Source: JBDTLH01 sp039934875
GTDB taxonomy: Bacteria; Acidobacteriota; Terriglobia; Terriglobales; Acidobacteriaceae
DNA length: 16,996 bases
NCBI GenBank assembly: GCA_039934875.1
Contig: JBDTLH010000261.1
Location: forward strand, 1-16,996
Reading direction: 5' to 3'
The notes under the pieces were generated by a model. That model ran no database searches. It saw only the letters and a program-made list of their open reading frames with translations, and was not told the origin of the DNA. The first letter of the stretch is position 1. Each line of letters starts with the position of its first letter. This document shows, one piece after another, positions 1 to 6,299 of this stretch. The position numbers and the translations under genes were made by a program.

Positions 1-1
1 G

Positions 2-103
2 CCCTCCCATCCTTTGCCTGATCGCCGCGCAGACGTGGGGCGCAAGTCAGAAAAACACAAGAAGAGCGTCTCTGAGCTGGAGTCGCGGCACGAGACGGAG
101 TAG
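2..103 (+). CDS. possible C-terminal fragment of a gene entering from the left
   Basis: One forward frame is open from base 2 to a TAG at 101-103 and would encode about 33 hydrophilic residues rich in Lys, Glu, Arg and Ser, ending in SELESRHETE. It could be the charged tail of a protein whose body lies outside the window. No domain is visible, the stretch is too short for codon statistics, and a second frame is also open here, so this is only a candidate. Nothing else was recognised between 104 and the promoter at 206. Confidence 0.3.
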   Translation, partial: PSHPLPDRRADVGRKSEKHKKSVSELESRHETE

Positions 104-205
104 CCTCAAGTTCCGCTCTCCCAAAGCTCGTCGTTGCGGTCGCATGCATCGCTTAATCCGCAGGCGAGTTTCGGTTGTTCGGGTCTTCATGGAAGATACG
201 GGTTT

Positions 206-234
206 TTGTGGACCGCTGGCACTCACGTTAGAAT
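206..234 (+). promoter_or_regulatory. sigma70-like promoter for the beta-barrel gene, near-leaderless
   Basis: TTGTGG (206-211) and TAGAAT (229-234) are separated by exactly 17 bases. The ATG at 241 begins 7 bases after the last base of the -10 box, about where transcription would start, and no Shine-Dalgarno sequence is visible between. The -10 box is strong (TAnAAT) and the -35 is partial (TTG). A leaderless or nearly leaderless mRNA is the inference. Confidence 0.5.
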
Positions 235-240
235 CACCAC

Positions 241-897
241 ATGATTTCATCCAGATTCACCGGCCCATTCCACAGACTTCTTCTTGCCATTTTTCTACTG
301 ACCCTCTCTGCTGGATGCGCATTCGCGCAAAGGAACGAACTCAGCGTCACCGTTGGAGGAATGTTCAGCCCGAACACCAGCACGAACCCGGGAGTTGGCG
401 CCTGCTCGAATTTTGACCCAAACTGCGCGTCTCCTTTCACGACCAGCAGCTCGGTGGCGCTCGAAGGAGATTTCGCGCACCGCATCCTGAATTTGCATCT
501 CGCGTCGCTTAGCGTTGAGTTCCCCATCGTGGGCGTGACCGACCGCAATACCCAGCACACCTCAGTGATTCCAGGTACCCTCAATTCAGGGGAGCAGTTC
601 ACGCAAATATTCTTTACTCCCAGCGTGAAACTTAAATTCAACCTGCCGGTGATTTCTCCGTTTGTAAGCGCAGGGGGCGGGTTCGCGCACTTCGGTTCAG
701 TGAAGCTCGTTGAGGCTTTGCCAGGAAGCAGCTCCACAACGGGCGCCTTCCAGGTTGGCGGTGGCGTCGATGTAGGCACTCCCATCCCGCACATCGGACT
801 GCGTGGAGAGGCGCGCGAGTTTTATACCGGAGAGTCGGGTCTTTCGACCTCCCGCCACAACGTTCTCATCGGTGCAGGCGTGGTACTGCGCTTCTGA
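241..897 (+). CDS. secreted outer-membrane beta-barrel protein
   Basis: The 218-residue product starts with a basic n-region (SSRF...HR), a hydrophobic core (LLLAIFLLTLSAG) and a likely signal peptidase I site after AFA (about residue 29). The mature part has alternating polar and hydrophobic short strands, many Gly and Ser residues and no transmembrane helix. It ends in VLIGAGVVLRF, with the terminal Phe typical of BAM-inserted barrels. The size fits a small OmpA/OmpX-like 8-strand barrel, common as uncharacterised porin-family proteins in Acidobacteria. Two Cys residues in the first mature loop (CSNFDPNC) could form a disulfide. The start is the ATG placed just after the promoter. The next gene lies about 210 bases downstream and shows no obvious link. 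Fold and location are fairly secure; the function is unknown. Confidence 0.75.
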   Translation: MISSRFTGPFHRLLLAIFLLTLSAGCAFAQRNELSVTVGGMFSPNTSTNPGVGACSNFDPNCASPFTTSSSVALEGDFAHRILNLHLASLSVEFPIVGVTDRNTQHTSVIPGTLNSGEQFTQIFFTPSVKLKFNLPVISPFVSAGGGFAHFGSVKLVEALPGSSSTTGAFQVGGGVDVGTPIPHIGLRGEAREFYTGESGLSTSRHNVLIGAGVVLRF

Positions 898-1108
898 TCA
901 GTGAGACGTAAATAGCCGGCCAGGAACGATGATTTCCCTGCCAGGAACTCTCGCCAAAGCTCGACCGATGGGCGAGGAAGAAAGTTTCATTTCCGTGCTG
1001 AGCGGCCGCAAGCTGGATCGCCTCCTGCCCTGTGTCGCTGCTTGTGAAAGTTATTCGCAACTTTCCGCCGCAACTTTGCGTATCCTGTTCCACGGAGGGC
1101 CATCACCA

Positions 1109-2170
1109 ATGTACCGTTCTGCCTTCTCTTGTATTAGCCCGGCGTTTGAGCGCATGATGGCGACCTGCTTTCGCCCCTTCCGCATTGGCGTCTGGGCGCC
1201 ACTGGCATTGATTGCCTTTCTTGCCGGCGAGGTTGGATTTGGCGGCGGCGGCAACTCCGGACGGGCGCTTCGCGGGCGCGGATGGGGTCGCCCCATTCCT
1301 CCCCTCTCTATCGGCCATCCAGCGTGGGCCGCCATTGTGTCGATCGGCATTGCAATTGCCGCCGTCGCGTTCCTGTTATTCCTGATATTTGCCTATTTGA
1401 ACGCCAGAGCGCGCTTCGTGCTGATGAATGCCGCCATCGAGCGCACTTGCCGGCTGGGCGGCATGTGGCGCGAGTGGCGCGACCACGCCAACCGCTACTT
1501 TGGATTTAATGTTCTGCTGGCCATCGTCAGCTTCGCCACCCTGCTCTGGGTGGGCTTCCGCATACTACACACGCTCATTAGCGCGGGTGTTATGCACGGC
1601 GCCAGACCGGAGGTTGGCGAACTGCTCTCCGGCCTCATCGGACCCATCTTCGTCGCCATTTCGGTTGGGCTGTTGTTGGCGCTAATTAACGTATTCGCGA
1701 AAGATTTTCTGGTTCCCATCATGGGCTTCGAAGGCCGCACCGTGGGCAATGGATGGGAGCGGCTGCGCGGCATCATGGCCGAAGAACCTGCCGAGTTCAT
1801 CGTTTACGTCATCACCAAGATCGTGCTGACGATGGCCTCCTGGTTTGTGCGCATGATCGTGATGATACCGGTGCTCATCGGGGTGGCAATACCGGTTGGC
1901 GTGTTGGTGGTCGCCGGAATCGCCATAGCCAAGGGAAGCGCGGTCGTGGGCATTGCCCTGGGCTTCCTCGGTTTCATAGTATTTGCGCCGCTGTTCCTCG
2001 TCGTGATTGCCATGATCAGCGTCCCCTTCGCGGTCTTTTTCGAGTCCTATGCGCTCGAATTCATCGCGGGACGGGTTCCTCCGGTAGAGGCGGCCTTGCG
2101 CGGGGCGGTGCCGTACCTGCCCGTACCAGCGGGATCGCCAATTACTCCGGGGCTGCCCAATCCGGTGTAG
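1109..2170 (+). CDS. polytopic inner-membrane protein, family not recognised
   Basis: The reading frame is open from an ATG at 929, but the start chosen is the ATG at 1109. It has a strong GGAGGG ribosome site (1094-1099) nine bases upstream and gives a 353-residue protein. About six hydrophobic segments are visible: around residues 25-42, 73-97, 132-152, 174-195, 245-272 (possibly two) and 278-312. The sequence between the second and third segments (NARARFVLMNAAIERTC, then WREWRDHANRYFGFN) is basic and aromatic, consistent with a cytoplasmic amphipathic linker. A long Gly/Arg stretch (GGGGNSGRALRGRGWGR) follows the first helix, and the tail is rich in Pro and Gly. The architecture resembles uncharacterised acidobacterial membrane proteins; no catalytic motif is seen and I assign no function. 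Confidence 0.75.
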   Translation: MYRSAFSCISPAFERMMATCFRPFRIGVWAPLALIAFLAGEVGFGGGGNSGRALRGRGWGRPIPPLSIGHPAWAAIVSIGIAIAAVAFLLFLIFAYLNARARFVLMNAAIERTCRLGGMWREWRDHANRYFGFNVLLAIVSFATLLWVGFRILHTLISAGVMHGARPEVGELLSGLIGPIFVAISVGLLLALINVFAKDFLVPIMGFEGRTVGNGWERLRGIMAEEPAEFIVYVITKIVLTMASWFVRMIVMIPVLIGVAIPVGVLVVAGIAIAKGSAVVGIALGFLGFIVFAPLFLVVIAMISVPFAVFFESYALEFIAGRVPPVEAALRGAVPYLPVPAGSPITPGLPNPV

Positions 2171-2464
2171 CCGAGCCAAGGAAGGGAACCAACAAAACAG
2201 AGTTGACCATCGCAAGCCATGGGGGCCCCGGTTGCAAACTGGAATCCTTGGGAATGTCATCGGGCGCGCTCTTTCTTCTTTGCTCCTCGCTTCTTCTTCC
2301 TGTGACTCGCTCTCCGCGCTGGATATACCTTCGCATTTATTTGCGCAGTTCTCGGCAGGGATGACCAATTGTGCATCATAACGAGAGTGTGACGGGGCGC
2401 GCTATTCGCGTTTGGGCGTCGAATCGGGGAGCAGCCGCGCGAAAAACAATACAACGGAGTAATA
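2171..2464 (+). other. intergenic region with a pyrimidine-rich weakly 7-bp-phased tract
   Basis: No convincing gene was found on either strand. A pyrimidine-rich tract at 2270-2311 can be laid out as degenerate heptamers (TCTTTCT, TCTTTGC, TCCTCGC, TTCTTCT). This is weaker than the other heptamer tracts in the window. No clear promoter was found for the gene at 2465; TTGTGC at 2369 lacks a good -10 at standard spacing. Confidence 0.35.
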
Positions 2465-3457
2465 ATGGCGGAAAATGTCGTTGACCAACTTTTTTCGAAC
2501 TTGCGGCAGAGTATGCCTGAATGCACGGCAGTGCGGCTGGTGGGACACACGCCGAAGTCCGAATACTACCTGTACGAAGCGGTGCTGGAGTTTCCCGAAA
2601 AGCAGGAGCGTATTTCCGCGAAAATCTATCGGGCTAAGGGCAAGGAGAGCTCCAAGGCGCAGGCGCGCCGGGAATACGAGAACCTGTTAGAGGTACAGCA
2701 GGCGTTTGAGAAGCGCAAAATCACCGGAGCGCCGATGCCGCTGGGGGATTTCAGTGAACTGGGCGCAGTGATAACCCTGAAGGTCCCGGGTCTTCCACTG
2801 CAATCGATCATCATGAAAGCGGCGTTGTTGCCGGGTTACGCAGACCATAAGGGGCTGCGCAAATCCGCTACGGCCGCCGGCGAGTGGCTGCGCAGCTTTC
2901 ATAAGACGCTGGCGCAGGGTGCCATTGTGCTTGATACAGCCGCAGTTCTGAAGGACCTGCAAGCGGTGGCGAAGGCCTGCAAGCGCGAGGGTCTGGAGGA
3001 CGGCGACATGCAGCTTATCCTTTCTGGCGCGGAGCAGAGCCTTGCCAAGGCGACAAAGACGACCGCCGCGTCCGCGGTGTTGCACGAATTCACGCCTCTC
3101 AACATATCGCTGTGCGACGGCCGGGTGTTTCTGTGCGATTACTCCGGAATGGAAGCCACCGGTATGGCATTGCTTGACGTCGGACATTTCATGGCAGCCA
3201 TCGAGGCACTGGAAAAATATCCGTTCTGCAATCGCGAAATCACCTCCTCCATGCAGGAAGACTTCCTGGCAGGTTATGGAGTGACTGCCTCGGACCGTGC
3301 CGTAGTGCGGGTGCTCAAAATGCGCGAGCTGCTGAGGATGTTTGCCGCCGGCCGCAACGTGAAAGATGCCGCGGTGCGCAAAAAAGTAATGTGGGCGAAT
3401 GTGATGAAAAAGTTTATTCATGAGGCAGCCAACCGCACCCTCAGCCAGGCCGCCTGA
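2465..3457 (+). CDS. APH/protein-kinase-fold phosphotransferase-like protein, possibly catalytically altered
   Basis: The 330-residue protein has the layout of the aminoglycoside-phosphotransferase/kinase-like fold. A beta3-like Lys sits in ISAKIYR (K53), with a candidate helix-C Glu in RREYENL (about E70-E72) and a hinge-like segment (VITLKVPGLPLQ, about 103-113). A helix follows with WLRSFHK (141-147). A catalytic-loop-like LHEFTPLNIS comes at 206-215, then a metal-binding-loop-like VFLCDYSGME (D225). In canonical APH proteins the loop reads H-G-D-x-x-P-x-N. Here it is H207-E-F-T-P-L-N213, one residue shorter and without the Asp, so the enzyme may use Glu208 or may be a pseudokinase. The ATG at 2465 has a ribosome site (CGGAGT) at suitable spacing. 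The CPBP protease gene follows after 22 bases, suggesting co-transcription. The substrate is unknown; drug resistance should not be inferred. Confidence 0.65.
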   Translation: MAENVVDQLFSNLRQSMPECTAVRLVGHTPKSEYYLYEAVLEFPEKQERISAKIYRAKGKESSKAQARREYENLLEVQQAFEKRKITGAPMPLGDFSELGAVITLKVPGLPLQSIIMKAALLPGYADHKGLRKSATAAGEWLRSFHKTLAQGAIVLDTAAVLKDLQAVAKACKREGLEDGDMQLILSGAEQSLAKATKTTAASAVLHEFTPLNISLCDGRVFLCDYSGMEATGMALLDVGHFMAAIEALEKYPFCNREITSSMQEDFLAGYGVTASDRAVVRVLKMRELLRMFAAGRNVKDAAVRKKVMWANVMKKFIHEAANRTLSQAA

Positions 3458-3479
3458 TTCTGGGTTACACTGCCCTCGC

Positions 3480-4427
3480 ATGAACCGCGACGATTTGTTC
3501 GCCGGACCGCATGGACTGCGCAGCGGCTGGCGGGTGTTCCTCTTCATCCTGCTCTTCGCCGCATTCCTGTGGCTCACCAACTCGGTGTGGAAGCTGGTGT
3601 TTTTTCACGCCTTCGCGCCCCAGGGCAATCGTACGATAACCCCGTGGCTGCTGCTGATTGGCGCTTCCTCGTCACTGGTTGCCATTTTGCTCGCGCTCCT
3701 GGTGAGCGCGCGGGTGGAAGGCGTTTCTCCCTTTGTTTATGGATTACCCGCCAAAGACGCCTTTCGCGGTAGGTTCTGGGCGGGTCTCTCGCTTGGCTTT
3801 TTGGCGCTCAGCGCACTGCTGCTGTTAATCCGGCTCATGCACGGCTTTGATATTGGCGTGATTGAGGGGCCGCCGATCCTGGAAGCAAGATACGGGTTCT
3901 TTTATGCCATTGCTTTCCTTATGGTGGGCTTCTTTGAAGAGCTGCTGGTGCGCTCCTACATTCTCTACACGCTTACTCGCGGAGTGGGATTTTGGATCGC
4001 CGCCGTCATCAGCTCCACTATTTTTGCTCTGCTGCACCTGGGCAATGCGGGCGAGGGCGCGGTGGGCATTTTCGCGGTCTTCTGCGCCGGAATGCTCTTC
4101 TGCTTTTTCGTCTGGCGCACAGGCAATCTATGGTTTGCCATCGGCTTTCACGCCTCCTGGGACTGGGCGCAGAGCTACTTCTACGGAGTCCCCGATAGCG
4201 GACTGGCTGCGGCGGGAAGCCTCTTTCATTCTCGCTTCTCCGGCGCTCGCTGGCTGAGCGGAGGCAACGTCGGCCCCGAGGGCAGCTATCTGGTATTCGC
4301 GGCCTTCGCGCTCTGCGCGCTGCTGGTGCATTTGGCGTATCCCAACGCCTCGTATCCGGCTGAGGCAATCAGGGCGCAGTATGAAGCATCGGCTTCAAGG
4401 GTGTCCGACTTAGGGAATCCGGGATAA
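3480..4427 (+). CDS. CPBP-family intramembrane metalloprotease
   Basis: This 315-residue multi-spanning protein carries the three CPBP (Abi/Rce1-like) motifs. They are EELLVR (E153, E154, R158), FALLHLGN (H186, N189) and FHASWDW (H224, D228). These residues are the predicted metal ligands and catalytic groups of this family of membrane-embedded proteases. Around seven hydrophobic segments are visible; the N-terminus (MNRDDLFAGPHGLRSGWRVF) is the usual short cytoplasmic lead-in. The open frame extends 20 codons upstream into the previous gene, but the ATG at 3480 fits the family N-terminus and leaves a 22-base gap. A TACACT element at 3466-3471 could be a -10 box but has no matching -35. The gene sits just upstream of an exosortase locus, so a role in trimming sorted or membrane-anchored peptides is possible, but that is inference only. 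Confidence 0.85.
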   Translation: MNRDDLFAGPHGLRSGWRVFLFILLFAAFLWLTNSVWKLVFFHAFAPQGNRTITPWLLLIGASSSLVAILLALLVSARVEGVSPFVYGLPAKDAFRGRFWAGLSLGFLALSALLLLIRLMHGFDIGVIEGPPILEARYGFFYAIAFLMVGFFEELLVRSYILYTLTRGVGFWIAAVISSTIFALLHLGNAGEGAVGIFAVFCAGMLFCFFVWRTGNLWFAIGFHASWDWAQSYFYGVPDSGLAAAGSLFHSRFSGARWLSGGNVGPEGSYLVFAAFALCALLVHLAYPNASYPAEAIRAQYEASASRVSDLGNPG

Positions 4428-4445
4428 ACCAAGGGTTTTCCTGTA

Positions 4446-4474
4446 TTGCCGGTGACCCGCACCCGGCATAGAAT
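4446..4474 (+). promoter_or_regulatory. sigma70-like promoter of the exosortase locus
   Basis: TTGCCG (4446-4451) and TAGAAT (4469-4474) are separated by exactly 17 bases. Transcription would start near 4481, just before the GGAAGGA ribosome site (4489-4495) of the small exosortase substrate. It lies in the short gap after the CPBP gene, so it would let the substrate, exosortase and EpsI genes be transcribed apart from the upstream pair. Confidence 0.55.
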
Positions 4475-4499
4475 CGACCCCAATTCACGGAAGGAACAC

Positions 4500-4700
4500 C
4501 TGGTAAATAAGCGAAATTGGATCGCAACGGCGAGGATTCTGGCTTGGCTGCTGCTGCTGGCCTGCACTGCGTTCGGAATCGATATACCTGTCTTCGATGC
4601 CCACAAGCCGCTAGCGCCGGAGGACCCCTCGTTGCTTCTCGCCGGGATCGGCGGAGCAGGCATCGCTCTGGCCTATCTGCGCTGCAAATTTCGCAAGTAG
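4500..4700 (+). CDS. small TM-motif-TM protein with PEP-CTERM-like tail, probable exosortase substrate
   Basis: The product is about 66 residues. It has a basic N-terminus (VNKRNW) and a hydrophobic signal-like segment (ARILAWLLLLACTAFG). A short polar stretch holds the motif APEDPS (39-44), followed by a second hydrophobic segment (LLLAGIGGAGIALAYL) and a basic end (RCKFRK). The motif, hydrophobic helix and basic tail match the three-part PEP-CTERM sorting signal read by exosortases, and the gene is 14 bases upstream of the exosortase. I recall a TIGRFAMs family called XrtJ-associated TM-motif-TM protein that fits this layout, unchecked here. The start is uncertain: the frame has TTG at 4446 and GTG at 4452, but both lie within the predicted promoter, before the likely transcript start. 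The best-placed codon after GGAAGGA (4489-4495) is CTG at 4500, a rare start. Confidence 0.7.
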   Translation: MVNKRNWIATARILAWLLLLACTAFGIDIPVFDAHKPLAPEDPSLLLAGIGGAGIALAYLRCKFRK

Positions 4701-4714
4701 TTGGACCGTAGCTC

Positions 4715-5611
4715 ATGTCGATATCCACATCTACCGTTGCTCTGGGCTGGCGTTCGTCGCTTCCGTCATACTTGCCCATCAGCGTAGGCGGCACGGCGGC
4801 AGCGCTGATTGCCATAGGCTTGGTGTTTCGCGAACGGATCTCTGATCTCGCATTGCAGAACCATTCCATCGAATATTTCGTCCTTGCCACCAGCGCAGTG
4901 CTACTGCTGCTGGGATTGCGCCGCAGTCCCATGGTGACAAACCGGGATTTGCGCGACCTGTTTCCCGGCGCGCTCCTCATAGCTATAGGCTTATCTGGGC
5001 TGCTGCTGCTCGATTGGTCGAAGCGGCCCATTGTCTCAAGCACACCCGTGTTGATTGCAATCACCGTGGCAGGGGCGGTGTGGGCGCTCTTCGGATTTGC
5101 CGAGGCGCGGCGGCAGATATTCCCGGTCGGCTACCTATTATGCATGACGCCGCTTCCGGTGCTCCTGGTAGTTGCGATTGACTTGCCGTTACAGTTGTTG
5201 AGCACTGCCCTGGCGTGTGACGCAGCAAAACTTCTGGGCATACCCGCCCAGCGTTGGGGAACGACGGTGCGCCTGCAGGATTCGCAGGTCTCGCTGCGCA
5301 TTATCGGCGATTGCAACGGACTGCGCTCGGCAATTGCGATCTCAGCGATTACCCTCCTGCTGGGATGGCTGCTGCAAGCCTCTGTTACCCAACGGGTGTT
5401 GCTGCTGGGGGCCGGAGTGGTATTCGCCTATGCGGGAAACATCCTGCGCCTGACCACTATTTTGGCACTGCTCAATTACTTTGGAGAAAAGTTTGTCGCT
5501 GTTCTGCCCCGCTTTGAGGAGTGGTACGGCGCGGCGATCTTCGCGGTCGCGTTAGGGCTGCTCTATCTCACGGCCAGGTGGATGGGATGCACTCGCTTCC
5601 GCGAAATCTGA
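4715..5611 (+). CDS. xrtJ: exosortase, probably XrtJ type
   Basis: The 298-residue protein has about eight hydrophobic segments and the exosortase signature. The segment IFPVGYLLCMTPLPV (135-149) matches the family's FPL...P.P region. The catalytic Cys lies in GDCNGLRS (C200) and the conserved Arg in GNILRLT (R245). Exosortases are membrane transpeptidase-like enzymes that process PEP-CTERM-tailed proteins and attach them to the envelope. The third catalytic residue, normally His before a Gly in the next helix, is not seen: the sequence here is RFEEWYGAAIF, with E268 or E269 in its place. Known archaeosortases use a non-His residue at this point, so activity is not excluded. The ATG is 14 bases after the substrate gene, and the end overlaps the EpsI gene by 25 bases. 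Assignment to the XrtJ subtype rests on the adjacent small protein and memory of the family. Confidence 0.82.
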   Translation: MSISTSTVALGWRSSLPSYLPISVGGTAAALIAIGLVFRERISDLALQNHSIEYFVLATSAVLLLLGLRRSPMVTNRDLRDLFPGALLIAIGLSGLLLLDWSKRPIVSSTPVLIAITVAGAVWALFGFAEARRQIFPVGYLLCMTPLPVLLVVAIDLPLQLLSTALACDAAKLLGIPAQRWGTTVRLQDSQVSLRIIGDCNGLRSAIAISAITLLLGWLLQASVTQRVLLLGAGVVFAYAGNILRLTTILALLNYFGEKFVAVLPRFEEWYGAAIFAVALGLLYLTARWMGCTRFREI

Positions 5612-6222
5612 TCGTCGTAACCGCGCTGCTGCTGGCGGGCGCCGTGCTCGACTATCATGCCATGGCGTGGAGCCGCAGTCTCTCGCCCATCCAACACCTG
5701 CGCATCCACTCCTTCCCCATGGATTTCTCCGGCTGGAAAGGCAAGGATTATGAGACGGAGATCACCCAATCCGCCCGCGCCTTCTTCGCCAGCGATAATT
5801 TCATTGATCGCATCTATTCAGCGCCGCAGCAGTATCCGATCGAATTGGTGCTGCTTCCCACCGGTGCGGGACTGCATAGCCCCAAAATCTGTGCGCGCTT
5901 TGGCGGACTCGCCCTGGTTTCCGAGTCGCCGGCCCACGCTGACGATCCGCACGATATGGACCGCATCGTGCTGCGCTCGCCCGAAGCTCGCAATGGCCTT
6001 TATGCCTGCTCCTACTACTGGCGCAAGCTCGACGGCGTGCAACACGAGCAAAACCGCCTTGCTCCGCCGGTGCACTACGCCGACTCCCTGCTGGTGAGCC
6101 TCTGCACTCCCATGGAGGGAAGCGACGCCAAGCAGCGATTCGCCCATCTGGATAGCTTCCACGATCAGGTGGAAGCGGAGATACGGTCTTTCCTCAATCG
6201 CGCGCCGGCTAAGGTGGATTAA
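5587..6222 (+). CDS. epsI: EpsI-family exosortase-associated protein
   Basis: This 211-residue protein has one N-terminal membrane segment (LIVVTALLLAGAVLDY) and an extracytoplasmic domain with EpsI (DUF3485-like) marks. The segment MDFSGWKGKDYE (45-56) corresponds to the family's P..gW.g.D. Next come a strand ELVLLPTG (87-94) and the signature GLHSPKIC (95-102), where canonical members read HSP..C. EpsI proteins occur fused to or beside exosortases and act in envelope sorting or exopolysaccharide export; their reaction is not established. The chosen ATG has AGGTGG five bases upstream and overlaps the exosortase end by 25 bases, indicating translational coupling. The frame also extends back to a GTG at 5521, but that would add a basic stretch before the helix and a larger overlap. 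The gene ends 77 bases before the FHA phosphatase. Confidence 0.75.
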   Translation: MHSLPRNLIVVTALLLAGAVLDYHAMAWSRSLSPIQHLRIHSFPMDFSGWKGKDYETEITQSARAFFASDNFIDRIYSAPQQYPIELVLLPTGAGLHSPKICARFGGLALVSESPAHADDPHDMDRIVLRSPEARNGLYACSYYWRKLDGVQHEQNRLAPPVHYADSLLVSLCTPMEGSDAKQRFAHLDSFHDQVEAEIRSFLNRAPAKVD

Positions 6223-6299
6223 GATATAACGGAAGGGACGAATATCGGCGCTTCTTTGCGGCTTTTGGTGTAAATTCTTAGACGAGGAACACGCGAACC

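Noticed and set aside
298..318. possible lipobox (LSAGC) in the beta-barrel protein
   Set aside because: The -3 residue is Ser rather than Leu/Val, and a better signal peptidase I site (AFA) follows within three residues.
234..794. 186-codon open frame on - opposite the beta-barrel gene
   Set aside because: The plus-strand product has a signal peptide and barrel C-terminus; the antisense product has no features.
929..1108. 60-codon upstream extension of the membrane-protein gene
   Set aside because: The ATG at 1109 has a strong GGAGGG ribosome site at good spacing, while the extension is hydrophilic and has no signal.
6256..6284. TTGCGG-17-TAGACG as a promoter for the phosphatase gene
   Set aside because: The -10 matches only three positions; read-through from the EpsI gene 77 bases upstream is as likely.
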